Of a DNA stretch of 64,000 bases, positions 41,472 through 49,651 are shown piece by piece; position 1 is the stretch's first letter; every line of letters starts with the position of its first letter. Made by a program: the position numbers and the translations under genes. Origin of the DNA: Lithodes maja (taxonomy: Eukaryota > Arthropoda > Malacostraca > Decapoda > Lithodidae); NCBI GenBank assembly GCA_037953745.1, contig JBAKBP010001597.1:142800-206799 (forward strand). Direction: 5' to 3'. The notes beneath the pieces were generated by a model that saw nothing but the letters and a program-made list of their open reading frames with translations, ran no database searches and had not been told where the DNA came from.

Positions 41472-42415
41472 TTATGTCGCTGCTACTGCCCCTGCTCGGT
41501 TGTCGTTTTTTGATCTGAAAGTGCAGACTGCATCATGTAGGAGTCTGCCTAGGCGTGCTCCTCCGACTGAATTCAAATGGCAGCCATCATCCTGAAAGAG
41601 AATGTGTTGATTGTAGAAATGGTCCCAGAGATTGAGATATTCGACATCTTCCTGTGAGCAGAGGGATTTAAGTCTGTTATTAGTACTGAACGCCTTATCG
41701 TAGAAACCGGTCTCTGCATCGATCTTGGGAAGAATGCCTGAAATGATTATGTTACATGACTTACTCTTGTAACGCTGGATTGCCTTACGGTATTTTTCCA
41801 TTAGTTCCTCTGATCTGGTGCGCATTACATCGTTCGACCCTGCGTGAATAACGAACAGGGTGTTCTCGTCAGCGTTGATGGTGACATCGTCGAAGGCTGC
41901 TGTGATGTCGTCTAAACCTGCACCCGGTATGCAAAAACGCTTTCTGTGGTTTGGGACTCTTCCACAGAACTCTTCAAGTTGTCCTCGTAAGATGGAGTCT
42001 CCAATGAGCCTGGTCTCCTCAGTTTCGTCTCCTGTTTCTGTCAGAATCTGGTATTTATTAAATGTGGTGACCGGCAGATGTGACCTCCTTTTTGATTGCC
42101 TCGCCCCATTTCTTACGGGAGTAAAGCTGGTGGGAGAGACTCTGGAATTTTGAGGGGATGGAGGGCTGTTGTGGGGGGCGGGGGGGCTGGCTGGTGGGGA
42201 TGTTAGCGGCTGGTCAATTCTGGGTGGGGAAGGAGATCTAGGGGGAGAAGGGAAGGCAGTTGCGTTGTCTTGGCTAGACACCTGCACTGGTAGTCCTACA
42301 TCCTGCTGGGTTTCTGGTGTTGCTGCTACATTGAGGGAAACAAATTCCTGCAAAGAGTAGAATTCCTTCTGGAGTTTGATATAATTGGCTTTTACTTCGT
42401 TCAGACCTTCTGATA
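41472..42415 (-). CDS. CR1-type ORF1: coiled coil, Pro-rich linker, SGNH esterase
   Basis: The open frame extends to 42488, but the first 25 or so residues are GA-repeat sequence, so genuine similarity starts near 42415. Order: short predicted coiled coil (LNEVKANYIKLQKEFYSLQE), Ser/Pro-rich linker (about residues 75-125), a basic patch, then the esterase: LIGDSILRG (GDS 163-165), HAGSND (207-210), and DDGCHLN with Asp291 and His294. The catalytic triad is complete. No stop or frameshift. The esterase is well conserved with the ORF1 at 23499-24209 (FCIPG, RTRSEEL, LGRLL blocks). 5'-truncated, so not functional as an element gene. Confidence 0.85.
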
Positions 42416-43082
42416 GGAGAGGAGAGGGAAGAGAATAGAAGATAAAAGTAAAGAGAAGAGGTGCAGACGAGAACATAGGAGGAGACAAAAAGGGTTAGGG
42501 ATAAGGGAATAGAGGGAAGGGCGATAAAGGAGAGGAGATAGGAGAGAATAGAAGATAAGAGAACAGACAATAAAGGAGAGGAGAATGGGAGAGAAGAAGA
42601 TAAGAGAAAAGAGAAGAATACAAGAACGGGTACGGACAAGGGAAGAAAGGGGAGGATAAAGGACTGGAGATGGGAGATAATATAAGATAAGTGAAAAGAG
42701 AGGAGAATGAAAAGAGCAAATAGAAAGCGAGAAAAATATAAAACAATGCCAGAGAGGACATAATTGCTGAGGGGCATGGGGCCTTAGGTGGGGCTTTGGC
42801 TTCCCGGGCGTTTCCGCACTCTCCTCAGCTCCCCGCCTTGGAGTGGCTTCGGTCACCTGGGTTATATTAGTGGTAAGCAGGGAGGATTTTTGTGGGGGCA
42901 CTCGGATATGGCATTGGCCTTGCTCGGGACCTTGGGGCTGCTCGGTCAAACAGCCTGGGGAACAACAACAACAACAACAACAATGCCAGAGAAGAGAAAA
43001 GAAGGAAAGAGAAGGGTTACGGGAAAGGGAAGAGAGGGGGGAGAATAAAGGAGAAGAGAAGAGAATATAGGCGACCAGAAGG
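42416..43082. repeat. GA-rich sequence with R2-like blocks and (AAC)n
   Basis: Imperfect AGAGGAGATGGGAGAGAATA and GAAGATAAGAGAAAAG units, GGTTACGGACAAGGGAAG as in R2, a 110-base unique stretch (about 42780-42955), and (ACA)7 at about 42961-42982. Open frames here are compositional. Confidence 0.75.
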
Positions 43083-43085
43083 GTT

Positions 43086-43295
43086 AAGAGGGGAGTGTTC
43101 ATGTTTCTGGACCTCCTTCTCCCTCATGTTTTAGCCTCCTTAGTTTTGAGATTTTAAGACAAACATTCCATTAGTTTGGCGATTTTTTTAGACCTTTCAC
43201 CCCATTTCCTTGTCAATATTAAGAACTTTCGTGCCATGTAGGTGTCGATTTTTCCTGGCGGGCGAAAGCGAGCGTGTAATTTTAAGAGAAAGAAG
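43086..43295 (+). repeat. R1 repeat, half copy
   Basis: Starts after TTAA at 43085 with the TTCTGGACCTCCTTCTCCCT terminus, then 32-base units with ATTAGTTTGGCGATTTT, GTGCCATGTAGGTGTCGATT and GGCGGGCGAAAGCGAGCG. The distal hairpins are missing. Confidence 0.7.
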
Positions 43296-43342
43296 ATAAT
43301 ATTGTTTGATAGACTTTATTGCCATATACTGTAGGTACATTT

Positions 43343-43398
43343 ACAATGGATACATACATACATACATACAACATACATACATACATACATACATGATA
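43343..43398. repeat. (ATAC)n microsatellite
   Basis: Tetranucleotide run ATACATAC with one interruption, immediately left of a mariner-type MITE. Confidence 0.93.
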
Positions 43399-43406
43399 TA
43401 TACATA

Positions 43407-43623
43407 CAGTCGCGCTAATAAAGTGATGTCTCGGCACCAATTACGTTTTGATCAATAATATAATTGGTATCAGCAATATCTAAGTTTCATTTCTTCATAT
43501 TGAGTGAAATATATAAACACGTTTCTACACTTACCCACCCTATTCAACATCTGACAGACATTAATACAGCACAGAGCGAGCCAAACGTAATGACAGGTGG
43601 AACATGACTTATTAGCGCGACCG
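43407..43623. mobile_element. Mariner/Tc1-type MITE
   Basis: 217 bases, ends CAGTCGCGCTAATAAAGT and, inverted, CGGTCGCGCTAATAAGT, flanked by TA (43405-43406 and 43624-43625), the hallmark target of the superfamily. No transposase; presumably mobilised in trans. The end sequence starting CAGT is typical of Tc1-like elements. Confidence 0.85.
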
Positions 43624-43737
43624 TACATATGTAACATGTCATTACTGCATTATCTAATTACTCTTACATAACTATAGTCAATTAAATAGTGAAACCACCT
43701 CACCCAGGGCCTCACCATTTTATTAATCCTCCCTTAA

Positions 43738-43945
43738 CCCCTTCTGTACCGGCAACGTCTTTATAATATTATTTTAGCTATATTTAGACGAGTTTGTGAA
43801 GATTAAGAAGGATCTATGGTCGTAAATAAAGGTTAAATAAGGTCATTCAAAACCTGGCAATGGCTGGAGACCCTCTCTAAACTGCATAACATCGTTTAAT
43901 AGTTGCTAGAATATAATGAAAAGATGTCACCGGTAATGAAGGGGT
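43738..43945. mobile_element. Foldback MITE, family G, copy 5
   Basis: Left TTAA at 43734-43737; right end reads TTGA (mutated). CCCCTTCTGTACCGGCAACG at the left, TGTCACCGGTAATGAAGGGG at the right; internal TTTAGACGAGTTTGTG opposite ACTGCATAACATCGTTTAA. Confidence 0.8.
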
Positions 43946-44469
43946 TGAGATGCGGATGAGATCATTTCTCGCTAGCTTTAAAAAAAACAGGCTATAGGTC
44001 CCTGAAAAGTCAAGATCAAACCCAAATATAATAATAGAGTTCTGGTACATATGCGAGGCCAGACAGTGCATGACAAATAACAGCAATATGGGTAAGGTTT
44101 GAGACCGAGAGAGAAGGGTTACGGACAAGGGAAGAGCGGGGAGGATAAAGGAAACACAGATAAAAGGGAATAAAGGAGAATAGAGGGGAGAAAAGACGAA
44201 TAAGTGAAAAAAGAGGAAGATGAGAAGAGAAACTAGAACGCGAGAAGTAGAGAAAGGAAGTAGTGCAAAAACTACCAGAGAAAAGAGACGCAAAGTTTAA
44301 ACAAATTTATATATAATAATAACAAGATATATTACAAGAAAAGATAAAAAGAGAAATATATATAATATAATCCAGGTCTGGCATATGCGAGACCAGACAG
44401 AGACTTGACAAGGAACAGCAACATGGGAGAGGTATGAGACAGAGATGACATACAGAGAGAGAGAAGGTT

Positions 44470-44722
44470 TATGAACAACACCCCCTAGACCACCCTTCAA
44501 GATAAATTAGTACCTTTTTCGTTAGAAAATTGTCCCGGCCGAAGGCCGATTACTCTTAAAATTACACCTAAATGGCACGAAAGGTCTTAATATTGACGAA
44601 AAAATGAGGTGCAAAATCTTAAAATTGCCAAACTAATGAGCCGAACATCTAAAAATCTAAAAAACAATGGGGCTAAACATGAGGGAGAAGGGGGGCCAGA
44701 AAAACCAGCCCATCTCCCCTTA
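44470..44722 (-). repeat. R1 repeat, reverse copy in R2 cluster
   Basis: CCCTAGACCACCCTTCAAGA, CGGCCGAAGGCCG, then a deletion removing the mirror motif, then CTAAATGGCACGAAAGGTC and the usual terminus CCCATCTCCCC before TTAA. Confidence 0.75.
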
Positions 44723-44849
44723 AAAGTAAAGATAAACCCAAAATATAATAATACAGCTCTGACATGTGCGAGGCCAGACAGAGACTTGACAAGGAACACC
44801 AACATGGGAGAGGTATGAGACAGAGAGAGAGAGAGAGAGAAGGTTTACG

Positions 44850-45128
44850 GACAACACCCCCTAGAACCCACCGTCAAGATAAATTTGTACATTTTTCGGT
44901 AGAAAAATTTCTCGGCCGAAGGCCGACTACTTTTAAAATTACAGGCTCGCTTTCGCTCGCCAGGAAAAAATCGACACCTAAATGGCACGAAAGGTCTTAA
45001 TATTGACGAAAAAATTAGGTGCACAGTCTTAAAATTGTCAAACTAATGAGCCGAACATCTAAATATCTAAAATCCAGTGGGGCTAAACATGAGGGAGAAG
45101 GGGGGCCCAAAAAAACAGCCCATCTCCC
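44850..45128 (-). repeat. R1 repeat, reverse copy in R2 cluster
   Basis: As the preceding copy but with the mirror motif present (GGCTCGCTTTCGCTCGCC) and CATTTTTCGGTAGAAAAAT. The neighbouring R2 sequence on both sides is the same as for that copy. Confidence 0.78.
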
Positions 45129-46067
45129 CTTAAAAGTAAAGATCCAACCCAAATATAATGATAGAGCTCTGGCATATGCGAGGCCAGACAGAGACTTGAC
45201 AAGGAACACCAACATGGGAGAGGTATGAGACAAAGACATGACATACAGTCTTACAGAGAGAGAGAAGGGTTACGGACAAGGGAAGAGAGGAGGGGAGGAT
45301 AAAGGAGAGATGAAGGGAGAAAATAAGAGAAAATATAATAAAGGAGACGAGAGGGGAGATAAGAAGATAAGTGAAAATAGAGGAAGAGGGGAAGGGAAAA
45401 TAGAAAGCGAAGGAGAGAAGAAGAGAACACAATGCCAGAGAAAGAGGAGAAGGAAAATAAAGAGAACAAAGGGAAACACAAGAGATGCAAAATAATAATA
45501 TCAAATAAAATAACATAGTACAATACATTAATACAGCTCTGGCATAATGCGAGGCCAGACAGAGACTTGACAAGGAACGCCAACATGGGAGAGGTATGAG
45601 CCAGAGACATGACATACAGAGAGAGAGAGAGAAGGGTTACAGACAAGGGAAGAGAGGAGGGGAAAATAAAGGAGAGAAGAAGGGAGAGAATAGAAGATAA
45701 GATAAATGAGAACGAAGGAAAAGAGAGGGGAGAAAAGAAGATAAGTGAAAAGAGAAGAGGAGGAGAAGCGAAAATAGAAAACGAAAAGAAGGGTTATGGA
45801 CAAGGGAAGAGAGAGAGAGAGGAGGAGGATAAAGGTGAGGAGAGGGAAGAAATTGGAAAGATGTGTGCGAAATAAGGACCTAAAATAAGAGAAGAGAAAA
45901 GAAAAGAAGGGAAGACAACATAATACAATAAATGAAAAGGAAAGAGAATAACAATAAAGAACATAATACAATAAATCAAAAGTAAAGATAAAACAAAATA
46001 TAATAATAGAGCTCTGGTACATTCAAGGCCAGACCAAGACTTGACAAAGAACAGGAATATGGATGAG

Positions 46068-47290
46068 GTATGAGAGGAGAATAAAGGAGAGAAGATGAGA
46101 ATAAAGGAGAGAAGAGAAATAAAGGGGAGAAGAAGGGAATAAAGGAGAAAAAAGTTGAATAACAGAGAGAAGAGGAGAATAAAGGAGAGAAGAGGAATAC
46201 AGGAGAAGATGAGAATAAAGGAGAGAAGAGGTAAATAAAGGCAAGAAGAGGAGAATAAAGGAGAAGAGAATAAATGAGAGAAGAGAATAAAGCAGAGAAG
46301 AGGGGAATAAAGGAGAGAAGAGGAGAATAAAGGAGGAAAGTGGAGAATAAAGGAGGAAAGTGGAGAATAAAGGTGGAAAGAGGAGAATAAAGGAGAGAAG
46401 AGGAATAAAGGAGAGAAGATGAGAATAAAGCAGAGAAGAGGAGAATAAATGAGAGAAGAGGGGAATAAAGGAGAAAGAGGAGAATAAAGGAGAAAGAGGA
46501 GAATAAAGGAGAGAAGAGGAATAAAGGAGATAAGAGGAGAATAAAGCAGAGAAGAGGAGAATAAAGGAGAGAAGAGGAGAATAAATGAGAAGATGAGAAT
46601 AAAGCAGAGAAGAGGAGAATAAATGAGAAAAGAGGAGAAAAAGGAGAGAAGGGAATAAAGGTGAGATGAGGAGAATAAAGGAGAAGAGAATAAAGCAGAG
46701 AAGAGGAGAATAAAGCAGAGAAGAGGAGAATAAAGGAGAGAATATGAGAATAAAGGAGAGAAGAAGAGAACAAAGGAAAGAGGAGAATAAAGGCGAGAAG
46801 AGGAGAATAAAGGAGAGAAGAGGAATAAAGCAGAGAAGAGAAGAATAGAGAAGAGAAGAAGGGAATAAAGGAGAGAATAGGGGAATAAAGAAGAGAAGAG
46901 GAGAATAAAGGAGAGGAGAGGGGAATAAAGTAGAGAAGAGGAGAATAAAGGAGAGAAGAAGAGAATAAAGCAGAGAAGAGGAGAATAAAGGAGAGAAGAG
47001 GAGAATAGAGGAGAGAAGAGGAGAATAAGGAGAGAAGAAGAGAATAAAGGAGAGAAGAAGAGAATAAAGGAGAGAAGAAGGGAATAAAGGAGAGAAGAGG
47101 AGAATAAAGGAGAGAAGAGGAGAATAAAGGAGAGGAGAGGGGAATGAAGGAGAGAAGAGGAGAATAAACGAGGGAAGAGGGGAATGAAGGAGAGAAGAGG
47201 AGAATAAAAAAGAGAAGAGGAATAAAGCAGAGAAGAGGAGAATAAAATAGAGAATAAGAGAATAAAAGAGAGAAGAGGAGAATAAAGAAG
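46068..47290. repeat. GA-rich minisatellite, unit about 20 bp
   Basis: Repeated AGGAGAATAAAGGAGAGAAG with frequent 1-3 base changes (GGGAATAAAG, GAATAAAGCAGAG, GAATAAATGAG). The basic motif AGGGGAGGATAAAGGAGAG also closes each R2 repeat, so the array probably derives from that end. Long Ser/Leu/Phe frames on the minus strand are artefacts. Confidence 0.92.
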
Positions 47291-47443
47291 AAAACTCAAA
47301 CGTTTGTGAGTTATAGAGGTTAATGCTCCAGACTGTTGGCCTACTTATTTGGAACAAGGTACAGAATGTGATTAAAACACCGACAAAAGGTATATTGCAA
47401 AAAAGGGAAAATCCTACCGCTCTGTGGAATACGGGATGGACAG

Positions 47444-49149
47444 TGTTACGATCCAGGTTCTCAAAGACACAGGGCTCTTCAACATTGGACTAGATAATGG
47501 CAAAATGCAACAACGGTAACACTAGATCCAACCCCTGCCTTAAATACTGGAAAACAAAACACCATTACCGCCCTGAATCGTGCCTGGACAACGAGGTATC
47601 CTATGACTCGGTAACTGGTGCACACACACTAGGCTGACGCTCGATGAAACAGCCTATTCTCAAACAGTAAAAGATTACTCGATTAGGTTACACAAAGAAA
47701 AGATAGTTAACGTGATTAATTAACGTTACGGTAGATACTCAAATAACTGGCACTCCTGTATTAAAGAAAGTGCAATGCTAGTCCTGCAACATCAACTGGA
47801 AACTTCTGAAATAAGTCTGATGCTGGGAAGATGTTCGTAAAGAATCTTGAACAATTATAATGCAGAATACGGGTCACAATAAATGCTAGGACATATAGTA
47901 ATAATAGGCAGGCGAATAATAAAGACTGCGCAAAGGTAGTAATGCTCGACAACTAAAGAAATGCTTCGTGACACAACGCAACTGCCTACTCGGGTTGTGC
48001 AACTCAACAACAACCTCGGCTCAAAAGTGCAGTGAATAATAATGTTGCATACATATAATAATGGGGGCTTATCTCTAACCAGTGTCTGCTCAGTTAATAA
48101 AGTCTAGCTGGGGTATCAAGGCAGGGCAACAATGGGTGAGCATGCGGCTCATAGCCTAACGTTGTCCGAAGGTGGTATAATGAAGATTACGTTATATGAC
48201 GGGGATGCTCTCTTGATAAATCTAGGTCTCTAGTACCTAGTTCTATCCTGGCGATCCCTCAGAAGTCAACACAAAGAGGCAGCACTATGTTGTGAGGGAT
48301 AGGCTATGGCCCTCTCACACCACAGCGCTGTGCTCACAAAGTAAACCCACCCGAAGACAACTTAGGCTCCCACAGTACCTGTCGATGTCGTGCAGGGCTT
48401 AGCTAACACTGCACACATCGGAGACAACGACACAGTAACCTTACCCCCAGTCTAGCTTTAGATAACCAAGCAGAATCACTCAACACCTTGCCAGGGAGAC
48501 ATATACCGGTCTACAACCTTCCCGAGAGAGGACACACACGGAAAAGTCCGTCTCTCCAACCTCAATAAAGCATAATACCTCCTTAACCTAATACATGGAA
48601 ATATCTGAGAGCTTCGCGTACAATACGACTGGCCGACGGTGAACGTCTATGCTGAAACCAGAAGGGATGTTGAGTTTAATAAAGATTAGAGAATGAGAAA
48701 GGAGAAGTCGAGAGAGAGAAATAGTATGCAAAGTGGCGAGTATGGGGGACAGAATTGCAAAGGATGTAGACGATACGCGTGTCAGGCAAGCTCTGAGCTG
48801 GTAAAGAACACGCGGCCGCGATGGGCAGGGACTAGTTGACCACCCGGCCGCCAACACCGTCAGCGCCCAAGCGAGCCGGGCCACAGCTCACCCCGCTGCC
48901 AGGTGTACTCCCTCACCCTCTCTCGCTCGCCTCCCACACAAGCAACATTTATATTATAGCGAATATAAAATATAAGGCGCGGTCACAGACCAAAACAAAG
49001 ACCATTTCTAGACTGTCTGTGGCAACACGACACTAATGACATAAAGCAGATCATTCTAGGACAACTGTAGCCCATCCCCCCATCCTGGCGAGCGCTAGCG
49101 AGCTGCAATGCCCCACGCAACCATTCTGCTAACGCCGGGAGGTGTCACA
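47444..49149 (-). repeat. Gypsy 3' LTR
   Basis: 1,706 bases. On the element strand it begins TGTGACACCTCCCGGCGTTA and ends GGATCGTAACA, so TG...CA termini hold. It contains a 66-base block near 49051-49117 (with CTGGCGAGCGCTAGCGAGC, like the R1 mirror motif) that is absent at the matching place in the other LTR. Short open frames present in both LTRs (48588-48884, 47761-47952) are preserved simply because the LTRs are young. Expected to hold promoter and polyadenylation signals; I could not identify them with certainty. Confidence 0.92.
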
Positions 49150-49165
49150 CCCCCCCCCCCCAAAA
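49150..49165 (-). promoter_or_regulatory. Polypurine tract of the Gypsy element
   Basis: On the element strand TTTTGGGGGGGGGGGG immediately precedes the 3' LTR, where plus-strand DNA synthesis is primed. The 49166-49651 stretch between it and the end of pol is non-coding and holds AT-rich sequence. Confidence 0.85.
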
Positions 49166-49651
49166 TATGGGACACTCAACCATGAGCCCATATCTGAACA
49201 GGCAGAATGTCGCTAGAATCTGCCACTCCTAACCACTCTGCCACTCATGGAATGCAAGCTCAGTCTCCTCAAAAAAAATACAACATTTATATATAAAAAA
49301 AATCTTATCACCCTTCCCAAATATAATACATTAATTCATACATTGTGCTCCCAGAGCGAGCTTTAAGAAGCACAGCCTACTGAGGGAAAATCATCTGCAC
49401 TCAGTACTCAGCTACAATATTATCTTAAAATTAATTATAAAAAAGAAAGAGTTTTTATTTAATTTTTCATATTTTATTTTAATGTTGTTTTTGGCGGCTA
49501 CTATAGATGTAGCCTAATTTTCTTCGAATCAAAGCCAACAACTCCTGCCCTGCGACCCTACGCTGATGCTACACACGCGAGCCAACAAGCACCAGCGCAA
49601 AAAATACACCGCGAGCCAAGACAGGAGGCTATACCAACATACTGTGGTAGC

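Larger units (their letters stand above)
38276..42415 (-). mobile_element. CR1-type LINE (copy B)
   Basis: Reads leftwards: ORF1 with coiled coil and esterase (about 42415-41472), ORF2 (41364-38633, two frameshifts), 3' UTR ending near 38285 in AATACAAAGG repeats. Same family group as the elements at 20.4 and 56.7 kb but clearly diverged from both. The right end passes abruptly into GA-rich sequence at about 42415, so the 5' end is truncated. Confidence 0.87.
43985..46067. repeat. Cluster of R2 repeats with interspersed R1
   Basis: Five tandemly placed R2 copies (about 44030-44290, 44365-44470, 44740-44850, 45150-45480, 45530-46000), each with AGCTCTGGCATATGCGAGGC, CAGACAGAGACTTGACAAGG, AACATGGGAGAGGTATGAG, GAGAGAGAAGGGTTACGGAC. 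Some start with AAAAGTAAAGATAAACCCAA. Two R1 copies are embedded. The pattern suggests segmental duplication of an R1-R2 pair about 400 bases long. Confidence 0.72.

Noticed and set aside
45794..47357. Phe/Ser/Leu-rich minus-strand frames resembling membrane proteins
   Set aside because: They are translations of the 20-bp GA-rich minisatellite; the hydrophobic look comes from TCT/TTC codons.
48588..48884. Conserved 98-codon frame found twice (also 55229-55525), a possible LTR-encoded protein
   Set aside because: Both copies lie in the two LTRs of one recent insertion, so identity reflects age, not selection. No recognisable domain.
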